DNA of 64,000 bases, from NCBI RefSeq assembly GCF_050296195.1, contig NZ_JBNKRB010000008.1; one strand, given 5' to 3'. Of the stretch, positions 13,801 through 28,800 are shown one piece after another. The translations under genes and the position numbers were made by a program. The notes under the pieces were generated by a model, which saw only the letters and a list, made by a program, of their open reading frames with translations, had not been told where the DNA came from and searched no databases. The DNA is from Gynuella sp050296195 (GTDB taxonomy: Bacteria; Pseudomonadota; Gammaproteobacteria; Pseudomonadales; Natronospirillaceae). How positions within the stretch are numbered: position 1 is the first letter of the stretch; each line of letters begins with the position of its first letter.

Positions 13801-16800
13801 GATTTTTTCACCATAGGCATTACTGCTGGTTTCGGTGATGATGCCTTCCGGACTGGTCACCCGTACACGGGCAGCATTTTCAAGATATTGATAGCGAGTC
13901 ACCGCCCCCAGGGCATCCGTGGTGGCAAGCACCCGACCATAAGCATCATAAGTAGTGGCACGACGTTCGTTTTCGCCATTGATACGTTCGATGATCTGGC
14001 CATTGCGGTCGTAACTGGTACGGACAATCACATCACCGCCTTCAATGGTCAAAATCTGACGACCAAAGGCGTCATATTGCTGTTCTGTCACCAAATTCAA
14101 GCCAGCAGTATCCATAGACCGAACCGTCAACAGGCCGCGATGATCATACTTATATTCATTAATGACCTGACGAACGGATTGATTCAGGCTGTTCAACTCA
14201 AGATCCTGCAACTCACGGATCAATTCGCCAAACAAGTTGTATTGATACTGCGTTTGATAGCCTTCAGCATCGGTTTTGCTGACCAGCTCACCTTGGTGGT
14301 TATAATGCGAATGAATGGTGCGATCTGCACTGCTCTGTTTTATTTGATCGGTCAACGCAGCATCGATGACTCCGCCACTGATCACGCTCAGGTCGACGAC
14401 AGCGGTAGCATAGTGAGTTTCACCGGTAACCCGACCAAGGGCATCGTATTGATATCCTGTCAAGCCTCCCTCTGCATCTATCTGATATACCAACCTGTCG
14501 TTAGCATCATAATAGAACCACGTGGTAGCGCCACTTTCGTCCGTTATACTGATTTTACGGCCAAATATGTCATAAGCGATACGGCTGCCATCGCGCTGCT
14601 CACTGACAGCACGGGCACTGCTTTGTTCAATGACACGACCCAATCGATCGAAGCTACGGTTACGCATCCGTTGGTTATCACCAACATTATTGATTTCAGT
14701 AACATTATTGCCGAAGTCGTCATAGCGATATTCAGTGATAACACCACGCTCATTAGTCGTGCGTACCATCCGCCCACCAGCGTCATACTCAAACGTCGAA
14801 GTCTGCTTATCCATATCAGCCAGCAGGGTCTGCCAACTTCCAGAAACAATCTGTTCCTCTGTAACTGTCTGTCCATAGCGAATCTCTGCAGTCTTCAAAC
14901 CCAGGCTGTTATAACGGTATTCAATCACTGCACCTTCGGCATTGATAGAATAGCGAACCTGCCCTGCGTGATTGCGTATCCAGTGGCTGGTCTGCCTGTC
15001 GGCTGTTTCCAGTGAAGCCAGTTTAGAAGTAATCGCAATCATGATGGCATCAGGATCATGACTGCCGGTGACATTCAGATCGGCAAAGGTAAAGCCAGTG
15101 TAGCGTTCGCTAAATACCTGCTCACCAGTAGCGGAATATGACTGCCGAGTGATATAGCCTTCGGCATCGACAATGAAAGCGACCTGACCCAGCAAGTTAC
15201 GGATTTCATGGGTAACACGGTTGTCACTGCTGGCCGCAGCAACGGAGCTATTTAGTGCACTGTAAAGCGCAGCAGCAGTAACCGATGAATCCAACGAAAG
15301 GTCGGAAAAACTGAGAGCGGCATATTCGATCACCGTATCACGGAAACCAGTCTGGAGATCATAGCGATATTCGGTAATCAGGCCACTCGCGGAAATGACA
15401 AATACTGGTCGATCCAGACGATCATAGAAAGTCTGGTTGCCCTGATAATCAAAATCGGCCAGCAACTCCACCATATCGGCAATCTTCATACCACGGGTCA
15501 AAGTCACCGGTGTCAGATATTGCAATTGTTGAGTTTGCTGCCCCTCTGCATCGTAACGCCATTCGGTTACGGCGCCACTGGCGTCAACACGAAAGCGCAG
15601 ATGATTGACAGCATCGTAGAATGAACTAACAATCTGGCTGTTGCCCAGGTTATCGTCAGGATAGAGCATATCCAGAGCAGCTTGTATGCCAGCCTGGTCC
15701 AATACGGTTTTGCCCAGATCCAGAGCCTTGTCATAACGCACCTGCTGGATCACGTTACCATTACCATCATAATTCAGTTCGGTTATCTGACCCAAACCAT
15801 TGACCTGATAGTGAACCCGTCCAAGAGCATCATATGCAAGATAATTGACTTGATCTGCAGTGCTGAGTTGCACATCGCTGAAATCAGCAACACTTAACTG
15901 ATCGGCTTTTTCGGCACCTGTCGTCTGGAAATAAATCGGACTGGCGTAGTGAATTTCAGCAATACGTTCACCAAAACCGTTATAGCGATATTCGGTACTC
16001 GTACTGACTGCGCCTTCAGCCTGGTATTGTGCTTGCGTACCAACAGACTCTAAAGTATATCGAAGATGTCCGGCATCATCGTAGATAAACCAGTCTTCAT
16101 GACCTTCGGCATCAGTTTGGGTAATCAGCTCGCCTTTACCATTATAACTATATTGGGTAGTACGATTCAGGCCATCAGGATCAACCGTTTCAGTAATCAG
16201 ACGCCCTGCTGCATCATACTGCCGCACCACTTCACTGCTAATTTCATGGTTACGGCTGCCGCTGATCTGACCCATCAGACCAGCCTGATACAGGTCACGC
16301 ACAGCATCACTACTCAGTTGCTGATGAATAAGTGCAAACCCATCAATATTGCCACGGAAAAACTCACCGGCGGTTCCGTTGCCATTCTGAAATTGCTGAC
16401 CAATGCTTAACGTATCTGCTTCGGTCCAAACCACTGCTGGCAAAGAGGTAACCGTAAACAGCAGTTTTCCGTCAACATAAACATCGATATAACCATTATC
16501 GCCCTCAAAATTCAGAACCAAGTGGTGAGCCTGACCATCCGCCAGACCGAGATCCAGCACTTCAGTTTTGTTCTGAGTGGAGTTGGCTACCTGAATGACC
16601 AGCTCTCCGGTACTAGGAGTCACCGATACCACCAGCGACTGGTTACGTTTACCACCGAAGACATCATTGGAGGCGCTGAGCAACACATTGCTGCCGGTTT
16701 GACCTTCGCCAGCTTCAGTACTGAACCAAGTGCTGATGGCCAAATCATCACCGGTACGCAAGCCATTTAGAGCATCGCTGATATCCAGCCAACTGTCGGT

Positions 16801-19800
16801 ACCATTCAGTTGTAACGACTTGCCGTCACCCTGATGTAATGACTCCCCATAAGTAAGGCCGCCGTGTTGTATGCTTGCGATACCACTGGCAGACTGATCG
16901 TCAGCCTGATTATCAAAATTCAGCAATATTTCAGGTTCAAAATATTGGACCAGTGCTTCATAGCCACCGGATACGGACGCCCAGCCTCGGTTGAGATAGG
17001 CATCGACTGCCGCAACACTGGTCAGCTCATCAAAGCTGACCGGCTCAGCAAAAGTGCGCTCACGAATCACATGACCATCCTGATCATATTCATAGGCGCT
17101 CAGATAGCCTTCTGAGTTGATCTGGTAGATGGCCTGTCCCGAAGCGTCGGTAAAGGTACGGGTGAAGTACGCACCTTGCCAATCAACTTTATGCCACTTG
17201 TCCTCACTGTAACCCAGGCTTTCAAGCGCACCGTGTATGCCATCGGCATCCATAACCGTCGACAGGTCAATCGCTCGGTCATAGCGAATGGTATCGATGA
17301 CATGATGGTCATAACCATCGTCAATCACTTTGTTATTGGCGGTTAACTGACCTAATGTTCCTTCGTAACGGGTTTCACTGACATAACCATTAGCATCAAC
17401 CTGATAGATCTGTCTTCCCAGGGCATCATAGGCAAACCATGAAACTTCATCGCTGGCATCGGTAGCCAAGAGCAGGTTTAATTCATCAACACTGACCTGA
17501 GTGCCCAATCCACCAATATCAATACGGTTGACATACTGAACCTGATGGATGACATGACCTGATGCATCATAGTCACTACGGATAACACCACCCTCAGCGT
17601 CAATACGGTAGATTTCACGCCCCAGAGCATCGTAAACCGAACGGCTGATACCGCCGCCAGCACTCTGGCGGGCGACCAGATCGCCATTAGCGTCATACCA
17701 GTTTTTAGTGGCTTGCCCATTGGCATCAATGATTTCAATATTGCGATTCAAGCCGTCATATTTGAAATAACGACTGCGCTTGTGAGTAGCGGATATGGCC
17801 GAAAGTTGCGTCTGGAGACCTTCCAGAGTAGTGGTATCGCTGACTGCAACGGAGACATCGTAGCGGGTTTCGCTGAGTCGATTACCACGGGCGTCATAAC
17901 TGAATGTTGTTGCCAGCCCTGCGGCGTCCAGCTGTACGATCAATTCTCCCTTGCCATTGTAGAAATAGCGGTTTGGCACCACTACCTCTTGACTGTCTGA
18001 TAGTAAGGTATCAATCAGAGTACGGGCACTTTGCTGATCAGCAGCAGCCAATACATTACTCAGATCAAACTGCGTTACATATTGATATTTACTGTTCAGT
18101 TGCCCCTTGGCATCATAGCTTCGCACACTGACTTGACCGCTGTTATCAACCTCGATCACCCGTTGGTTGAGGCGGTTATAGAAATAGCGGTGTTGCTCCA
18201 AAACCAAGTTATCGACAACGGCCGCCTGTGCTTGTGCAATGGATACTACGGGCGCGGAAAAGCTTTCCTGATCACGATACTGCAGCGTCGCAATCACGTT
18301 GCCATTCTGGTCATAACGACTTTCGGTGACCCAGCCGGCAGCATCCACCTGGTAGCGTAAACGACCATCCTGATCGTAGACAAAACGTTCGATCTGATCT
18401 AGCCCGGCAAAAGCCTCAAGGCGATCATACACGTCATCGGCATCAATCGTTGCTGACAGTCCGGTTAACACAATTTCCCTGGCATAGTGAATTTCAGCAG
18501 CTACATGCCCCTGATCATCATAGACCGTTTCCCGCACGCCACCGAGGTCATCGATTTCAAATTGCTGACGCCCCTGGGCATCATAAACATAGCGAGTGCG
18601 GCTGCCCCCGGCATCCGTTTTTTGTACCAGACGACCCAGGCCATCATATTGGTAAGAGATAGTCTGGGCAATGCCCTCTGCGTCCAACGTCTGGCTCAAC
18701 ATGCGACCAAGAGCATCGTAACGATAGCGATTGAGTGTTTCTTCAGAGGTGCCGACATTGCTCTTCAGAGTCGTTTGCCGGCCCTGTGCATCATAACTGA
18801 ACTCCGTAATATTACTCTGACCATCACGGTCCTGAATAACACGACTCACCTGTCCTTTCTGATCGTACTCAGTAACGCTGATAATAATTGATCCATCAAT
18901 TTCCTGGATGCGTTCCTGCAACGTCTGCGAGAAGGCGTTGTAGGTGTATTCGGTGACTTGTTTAAGTCCATCAGCATCAACGGTACGGGTTAATACACGG
19001 CCACCGGCATCATATTGATAATGCGTACGCACACCGTTGGCGTCACGACTGTCGAGCAGACGTCCGGCCTGGTCATAGTCGTTATCACTCAAGATCTGGT
19101 CACCATCACTGAGCTCCCGCACCACACGATCCAACTGGCCCTCGACGGTATATTCATAGCGAGTGATCAAACCATTGCCATCGATGACTTTCACTTTCTC
19201 GCCCAGTCGATTAAAGATCTGGGTGACGGAAATGCCTTCGGCGGAAGTCACTGTCAGGGTATGGTCCTGATCATTATATTGCGTGCGGATAACCGTTTCT
19301 GTGCCGGCAACCCCCTGATTGCGTTGCTCTATTGCGCGGTTAAAGGCATCAACAACAATGGTGGATATTTCACCAGCCGGGTTAATGGTATGAACAATCT
19401 GACCTGCATTCTGGTATTGCCAGGTGGTCATCTGACCCAGTTCATCGACCATACTGATCTTGCGGCCGAAAGCGTCATAGCGGGTACGTTGATTTTGTTC
19501 CAAATCACCAACATCCAGCTCACTTTCTGTCTGCAAACCGCGCAGATCATAGTTGAAACGATCAATGCGGGTGTGCTTCGAATCCAGCTGTCTTTCGAGG
19601 TATCGTAATTGTCCGAAGGAATCATAACTAAAGGTACTGGTATAGCCCAGGGAATCGGTCTGACTAGCCACCTGGCCGCCTGCACTGTAGCTCATCAGCA
19701 CATGACGATCATTATCAGACACCGCCAGTCCAATAGTACTCAGCAGGGTTGAAGTCAATTCGCCACCAGTCAGTTTGTTGGCATCAATCCGGTTGCTGTA

Positions 19801-22800
19801 ACTGATGGTTTCAATGACATCGCCAAAGGCATTGTAACGGTTCTCAACTACTTCGCCCGTAGCATTGATCTGGAATCTTAACTGTCCACTGGCATCATAA
19901 TAACGGTATTGGGTATTACCACCGGCATCGGTCACGGAAATCTGTCTGCCCAGGGCGTCATAACGGATATGTTCACCATAAACAGCATAGAGTGCGTCCA
20001 CTTCACTCTGGGTCATTGTATCGCGGTACAAGGCGCTGCCAGCCGCATTCAAGCGACCAATGACCCGACCAAAATCGTCATAGCGAACGCGTTCGATACG
20101 TTGTTCCGTCGTGCTTGTGGCACTATGCCCGGTACGGGTTTCAAGCAGATTACCCATTTCATCGTAACGGTAATCCGTCAAAGTGCCGTAGTTGTCTATC
20201 GTCTGAATCAGGCGATCATTGGCATCAAATATTTGCGTGGTTGCCTGATCATTAGAACCGCTGGCAGCGCTGATCAGATCCGCCAGAGCTGCGTCAAACT
20301 GTGACGATGCGATAAACTCACTGTACTGTGTTTCGGTCACAGAATGCTTAATTTCATCATAGTTCCATGCGGTAAGTTTTCCCTGAGCACTCAATTGGGC
20401 AATCTTGCGATTATAGGTATCGAAGAGGGTACGACTGACCTGGTCCTTTGACGATGCGACGACATTCTGATCAATGGAATCTACCTTATTGGCACGGCGT
20501 ATGATCTGGGTCTGATTGCCACTGGCGTCATATTGATACTCAGTCAGATAGCCTTCGGCATCAATGCTACGCACCAGATTTCCGTCGGCATCATAGCGAT
20601 ACTCTGTGCTTCTGGTAACACTATGGGCTTCAGTAGTGTTAAAAACGGAGATCCGTTCCTCTGTACTTTCATCGGTAACAATGAACTGGTCTTCACTACG
20701 ATATTGGACGTTACCATCGGCATCTCGATACTCAATGGTAAATCGGTGTTCTCCTGCTTCCAGATGGTTAAATTCAACTTCATAACCATTGGTTAACGGC
20801 AGAATTGGCACAAAAATTTCGTCATCTAGACGGAAATATGCCTGCAAATCAGAAAGAGCATCTCCTACCTGCCAACTAAAAGTGGTACGCTGATAATTCG
20901 TCTGACTTTCAACCAGTCTGACCACATCATCAAATTTCCACACCACACCATCAGCAAATTCGATACGATCAACATAGTAATGGGTCGTACCATCATCTTT
21001 AAAGTACTGCTTGACCAGTATCTGATCGTCAGAATCAATCAGTTTAATAATCAGATCATCAAAGTTACGATGTAGCGAAATTTCTGTCGACTTAATATCA
21101 CTGGCAAAGCGAATGACATCCGGCCGTTCTCCAGGCTTCTCGCTGTTGGAATAGTTATGGCTAATAGTATTCTCAATGGTATCGTGACCAAAGCCGCGTT
21201 CAAACCGATACTCATCAGCACCATCACCACCCCAGAGATAATCGTTTCCGGCACCACCGATCAAGGTGTCGTCATCGGCATCACCATATAGCCGATCATT
21301 TCCTTCTCCACCAAACAGCAGGTCATTTCCAGAGCCACCATAAAGCGTATCAACACCAGAATCACCCCAGATCCTGTCATGACCGCTTTCACCAGTTAGA
21401 TAATCGCGATCATCACCACCATACAAATCATCATCACCGGAGCCACCATACAAAGAGTCCGTTTGCTGCTCACCATACAGAGTATCATTTCCGGCCGCAC
21501 CACGGAGATAATCATTGCCTTCACCACTATGTATTACAGTACCATCCGCATAGGCATATAACTTGTCATTGGCGTGAGTGGGCGTGATCACCCTGGCCTT
21601 GATGTCTTCAAGATTCCAGATTTCACCGGTAGAGAACTCAATGGTATTAATTGCATAGGTCTGTGTGCCATCCTGGTTGAAGAAGTTGATGACCTCCATG
21701 CCATCTTCGCTACCCTCAATATATATGTATAGACTGTCGCCACCACGCCGCAATATGACATCATTGATGCTAACAGATTCACCAAACTGGATCTTATCGA
21801 GCTCTTTATCACTATAGATAGCGTAGTTATTGATGCGGTCCCAACCAAAGCCATTTTCAAAGAAATAAGTGTCATTACCTTTACCACCTTCAAGGTAATC
21901 ATTGTCCGGGCCACCGACAAGCAGGTCGTCACCATCCTCGCCATAAAGAGAATCACTACCAATGCCGCCAGACAATTGATCATTACCCGAATGACCGTAG
22001 AGAGAATCATTGCCTGAGCCACCGATCAGCAGATTAACTTCATCATTACCATACAGTTTGTCATGACCGGTACCGCCATCAAGAGTAACCCCCGTGAGCC
22101 CGGCATCCATAGACAAATTATCGTTACCAAAACTGGCTTTAATATTCTGATCATTCTGATTGGCAATGAGTGTTTCATTGGTATTCAGTTGTTGCAATAC
22201 CAGATCGCGGACTTCGTCCAGTCCCCAGGCAGTGCCGTCAGCAAAGCGAATTTCGTTAATCAGATGATGAGTTGTTGAAGACTGGTAAAAATAATTAGTT
22301 ACCCTGATCTGATCATGACCATTTACATGATATAAATAAAGATCATTGCCTTGTCGACGAGCGGTAATATCTCCGGAACTGATAGTGTCATCAAATTCAA
22401 TAATATCGACCTGAGTACTGCCGGCAGCAACCGCATAATTGTTATCGATGGAGTCATGGCCAAAACCGATACCAAATTGATAGATATCATCACCCTCACC
22501 ACCATACAGGTTATCAGTTCCGGTACCACCAACTAAGATGTCATTACCGCTTTCACCATAGAGGCTATCATTTTCGATTCCACCGTCGAGCAAGTCATTA
22601 CCTGAACCACCATAAAGAGAATCATGCCCTATACCACCAAGGATCTCGTCGTTACCCTGACCACCGTATAGCCTATCAGATCCTTCAAAACCATAGAGAG
22701 TATCATCGCTATTGTAACCACTGATGTTATTCTCACTGGCATCACCAGCCATGGCCATAGCTCTGATCTGTTCATCACTCCAGACAGTACCATCAGCAAA

Positions 22801-25800
22801 CTCGACCTGAGCCACTCCAGTATATGTAGTATTGCTGTCGTAGGCTTGATTAACCAACACCACCCGGCCAACTTCGACACCTTCTTGATGTACAAACAGA
22901 TCAAGGTTACTACCATATCGCCTGAACGACACATCTTCCGGTTTGATATTTTCACCTAAACGGAGAATATCCTCTTCACGCTGACCATAGATCCGATCCT
23001 TACCTTCAAAGGCATTATAGAGATAGATATCAGCGCCACTTTCACCGTATAGCGAGTCATCGTCCAGTCCTCCATGAAGCGTATCGTTGCCATTGCCACC
23101 ATAAAGCCTGTCATGACCACTACCACCGAGCAGCGTGTCCTCTCCAGGTCCACCAATAAGCTGGTCACTACCACTGTTACCTTGAATCAAGTCATTTGAA
23201 TTATAACCAGTCAAAGTATTGTTAGAATTATCACCAATAAGCGCACGAGCACGTATTTCATCGTTATTCCATATAGTGCCATTGGCAAATTCAACTTGCG
23301 ACACACCAGTATGCGAACTACTGCCATCATAAGCTTGGTTTACCAATACCACACGACCAACTTCGGCTCCATTCTGAGTGACAATTAAATCGAGGTTATT
23401 GGAATCACGGACGAATGTAACATCTTCTGGCTTGATGCTGTCATCAAGGCGCAGTACATCCTCAGCGCGCTGACCAAAAATCCAGTCGGTACCCTGTTTT
23501 GCGCCATATATATAAGTATCGGCTCCAGCTTCTCCATATAAACTGTCGTTACTACCACCACCAGCTAATGTATCATCCCCCTCCCTTCCATAGAGCCGAT
23601 CATTCCATTCCCCTCCCGTCAAATGATCAACACTATCACTTCCATATAGGCTGCTATACGAATCATCAACTGGTTGAACTCTGGTGCGGATTTCACTCGC
23701 ATTCCATATTGTGCCGTCAGAAAATTCTATTTGTTTTACACCAGAATCAGAACTGGCCAACTGATTCGAAACGATAACCCGACCGACTTCAACATCATTC
23801 TGTCGAATAATGACTCCGACATGATTACCATATTTAAGCAACTGGACTTCGTCAGGATTAATGTGATCACCTAAACGTAAAGTATCCTCACTTCGCTGGC
23901 CATAAATCCAATCGGTTCCCTCATTGATATCATACAAATATACATCAGCGCCGGCCTCACCATACAGCTTATCCTCGCCTCTACCGCCTGATAGCAGGTC
24001 ATTACCTGTTCCTCCTAGCAGGATATCTTTACCATCTCCTCCCTCTAAGGTATCTGCTCCAGCACCGCCTTGAAGAGAGTCATTTCCACCCTTACCCTGC
24101 AATAAATCATTACTGGAGTAAGCCACCAAGTTATTATCTTCATCGTTCCCTTGTAAGGTTAGAGCACGTAATAATTTAGCGTCCCATACCAGGCCATCGG
24201 CGAACTCAACTTTTGAGACACCGGCATAACTAGAACTTGACTCCCTGAATTGATTTACCAAAACAACATGGCCAACTTTGACACCATTTTGGATCACAAC
24301 AATATCCAAGTTGTCACCGTACCGCCCCAATAACAAATCATCTGCTTTAATGCTGTCATCAAAACGCAGAGTATCTTCATCACGTTGGCCATATATCCAG
24401 TCTTTACCCTGGTTGATGCCATAGAGATAAATATCTGCACCAGCCTCACCATAGAGGCTGTCACTATCCAATCCACCCCAGAGTATATCTGCACCAGCAC
24501 CACCATAGAGAGTGTCATATCCACTGCCACCATTTAGCGTATCATTTGCACTTAATCCATGCAGAGTATCGTTCCCAGCCCCTCCATCAATAAATGTCGC
24601 TTCACTATAACCACGCAACCTGTCGTCGGTGTCTTTTGGCTTGATGACTTCCGCTTTGAGATCGTCCATGGTCATAACGGTACCATCGCTTTCAAACCGG
24701 ACCTCCTGTATCGCATAACGGGAATCCAGGTAATCTCTCACCCGAACAGTATCCCCGCTTTCAAGATGCTTGAGCCTCAGTTCATTACCATACCGGTAAA
24801 AGACGATGTCAGATGGCTTGATCGCTTCACTAAAGACAATCGCGTCCACGCTGCCAGAATCATCGTGATAGTTATTGATATAATCATTGCCAAAACCAAT
24901 ATCAAAGTAATAGATATCGTTACCGTTACTTGCATCCAGATAATCATCACCAGTTCCACCAACAAGCAGGTCATTACCTGAATTGGCGGACAGAGAATCA
25001 TTGCCAAGACCTCCATACAAATTGTCATCACCATCATCTCCAGTTAGAGAATCATGGCCATCACCACCTACTAGAAGATCATTTCCTGCACCACCTCTGA
25101 GCGTGTCATTTTCGCCTCCACCAGACAAGCGATCATCACCAGCTCCCCCATACAGGTTGTCATTACCCTGTCCACCTTCCAGCGTCTGAGTAACATCATC
25201 AACATAGAGATTCTGATTAAAACCAAACGACTCCTGCACCATGCTTTTGACATCACTAATGGTCCAGACAGTTCCGTTGGCAAATTGGATTTCACTGATA
25301 ACATCTATCGATGTGGCGTTATCACGGAAGTAGTCATCAACCTTGATACTGTCATCCGAGCCGGCAAAAAAGATATAAAGATCGTTGCCAGATCTCTTCA
25401 ATGCTGCGTTATCAGAATCTATTCCCGCTCCGAAGCGGATAATGTCAAAGTCTCCATTTGCACCATTGTTTTCGATAACATCCTTACCAAAACCGATCTC
25501 AAAAAGATAAACATCATCCCCTGCATCGCCCCAAAGCATATCATTGCCGGCACCACCAACCAGAGTGTCATTGCCACCCCACCCCGATAACGTGTCATTA
25601 CCCAGGCCACCGGAGATATAGTCGTCACCATTTTCCCCATACAGGCTGTCATGACCAGCATCTCCGGATATAATGTCGTTACCTGAACCGGCGCGTATAC
25701 TATCGTTGCCGGTGCCACCATTCAGCAAATCTGCTGATCCGGAACCATAAATATTGTCGTTGCCATCCTGTCCATCCAGCGTCGAAGCTTCAGGTGTGGC

Positions 25801-28800
25801 ATAGACCAGATCGTCATAACCATGAGTTATCTGAGCCAAAGCGTTTATCTGGTCCGGATCTAATGTTGTACCGTCCGCCAGGCGGATTTCATCGATAATG
25901 TAGGCGTTATGTGCTTTCCAATTGCTATAAAAAGAAGAGATCGTCAGCACATCTTCAGAATTGTTGATGCTGATGACCAGTGAACCTCCTGAACGTCTGA
26001 AATTCAGATCATCCAGAGTGATGTTTTCACCAAATTCGATGACATCGAAATCTCCAGCAGTACTTTCGTTAGCGATTTCATAGATCATGTCCTGACCAAA
26101 ACCCAGTTCAAACCGGTAAACATCACTATTATATTCACCATAGAGAACGTCATTTCCGGATCCGCCTATCAGCGTATCGTTTCCATACCAACCATATAAA
26201 GTATCACCACCTGAGCCACCGTCTATGGTGTCGAGTCCATTTCCACCATACAGCTTGTCATTACCTTCCTGCCCTTTGAGATAGTCGTCACCATCCTTAC
26301 CCCACAGGGTATCCACGCCAGTGCCACCGGCCAAATAGTCATTGCCAGCGCCACCATAAATCGAATCATTGTCGTCGCCGCCATCGAGAATATCGTCACC
26401 AGAATCACCATGAATGGTATCGTTCCCACCACGACCATAAATAACATCCGATTTATTGGCATAACCATATACATTATTGTCTGCATCATTGGTTTCAATA
26501 ACCAAGCGGGCAATACTATCGGTTGTCCATACCGTACCATCGGCAAAGCGGATTTCGTTTATGGTATGATTACCCTTAAAATCTTCAGAAAAATAACTGT
26601 AAACCCGAATACTGTCTTCTTTGCCAATGAAGCTAAGAATCAGGTCATTATCTGATCGGGTGGCTTTAATGTCCGAAGCCGAAATATCTGTATCAAATAG
26701 AATTATATCGGTCTGCTGACCAAAGATATCAGAGTTATATAAAGCGTTATTGATAGTGTCATTACCAAAACCGCGAGAGAAGAAATAAGTATCACTACCC
26801 TCCTCGCCTCCAAGATAGTCATTACCTACCCCACCAATCAGGGTGTCATTGCCGGCACCAGCTCGTAAACTATCATTCCCCAGGCCTCCATCCAAAATAT
26901 CTTGGCCAGCATTCCCCCAAAGACTATCGTTGCCGCTACCGCCGAAGAGCGTATCATTTCCCGCATAAGCACTTAAGGTATCATTGCCACTCCCGCCGAT
27001 GAGCACATCGACACCATCACTGCCATTTAACCTGTCGTTTCCACCTTTTCCATCAAGAGTATGACCAGAATTCAATACCCACATTTGCTCTGACTCCGCA
27101 GAGCCTATCTCCGACATGGCACGTAATTGTTGATAGTTCCAGGTGGTTCCATCGACAAATTTAACAGCGTCTATGCGTGCATTAGTCTGGCTGCCTGATA
27201 CAAAGAACTCTCGTATAGTAATGTTATCATCAGCGTCTTTGACTCTAAGGACGAGATCATTATTAGTACGGGAAACCCGAATCATATCCGGGCTAAAGTC
27301 AGCGCTGAACTCTATAACATCGGGAGCAGATCCTATCGCATCATTATTCTCTCCTGTATTATAGATAGTGTCTGAACCAAAATTTTTGGCAAAGAAATAG
27401 GTGTCACTGCCAGAAGAGCCTACCAGCCAGTCATTGCCCAACCCACCCTCGAGATGATCATCTCCATCGCCACCATAAAGGCGATCGCTACCAGTACCAC
27501 CATATAACTCATCATTTCCTGCAGCACCAAACAGAGAATCACTTCCTGACTCACCATTTAGAACATCATTCTGTTGATTGCCATAGAGAGTGTCATTGCT
27601 ATAACCACCACTCAGATTACTTTCTTCGTTATAGCCATAAAGCAAATCATTCAGGTGTGAACCGACCAGGACTTTTTGTCGAATGTCCTTGGCACTCCAG
27701 GTCGTATCATCGGCAAAACTGATCTGATCTATTCGGTACTGAGTGTTGATGTCGCCATCGTGGAAAAAATCAACCACTGTCAGTCGGTCACTGGAATCAT
27801 TAAATGTAATAATGAGATCCCGATTGGCATTACGGGACAGTTTGACATTATCAACCTGGATTGATGGACCAAAACTGATCTTGTCCAATCGCTCATTCAA
27901 GTCAAGTTCACTATCCGCATAATTATGAATAGTGTCACTGCCAAATCCCAGGTCGAATACATAGGTGTCATTTCCGACACCTCCATATAAATGATCTGAT
28001 CCTGTACCACCAATTAAAACATCGTCCCCGGCATTACCATATAAGCTGTCGGCCCCTTCAAGCCCAAGCAGCGTATCACCACTACCATACCCTCTGACAA
28101 TCTGGTCGTGATAATCGCCAGTCAGCACCATTTCTTTCAGCTGATCAACGCTCCAACGAACACCCTCTGCAAACACAATCTCGGTAATATTGACAACAGC
28201 AGGCTCTTTAAAGAAGCTATCCACGGTTATCTGATCGCCGCTTGGACGATGAATCAGTACCAGTGCTGTACCATTGCGACTGACCTCTATGTCATCAGCC
28301 ATAATGGTGTTATCAAATATTATTCGGTCTGCATTACTACCATAAGTATCGGCGTTCCCTGACGACTCATAAATAGTGTCCTGACCAAAACCAACAGAAA
28401 AGTAGTAACTGTCATTTCCACTTCCACCATATAATTGATCATTTCCGCCACCTCCGGTCAGCTGATCATTCCCGGCATCACCATAAAGCCGATCATCACC
28501 ATAACTTCCCTGAACAACATCATTGCCATCTCCGCCATGAATTGTAGCGCGATAATCCCCCCCCTTAAGGTTTTCATCACTTGAATCCCCGGTAATATCA
28601 ACTACCGCTAAAGCAGGGTTTTCGGCTTTATGTAGATCAACGATGGAATTAATATTACTGGCATTCCAGACAACATCGTTGGAGAAACGGATTTCGTTAA
28701 TGTAATAATTGGATTTGAAATTCGAGTAAAAATATCTATTGATGATGAGACGATCACCACTGGTGCGGGACTGAATGATCAGATCATATCCGGATTTAAT

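Noticed and set aside
3391..15015. Long plus-strand frames opposite the giant gene (for example 3391-4776, 4888-5982, 13753-15015)
   Set aside because: They are antisense to repetitive YD and RTX codons, have no ribosome binding sites, and give low-complexity, unrecognisable products.
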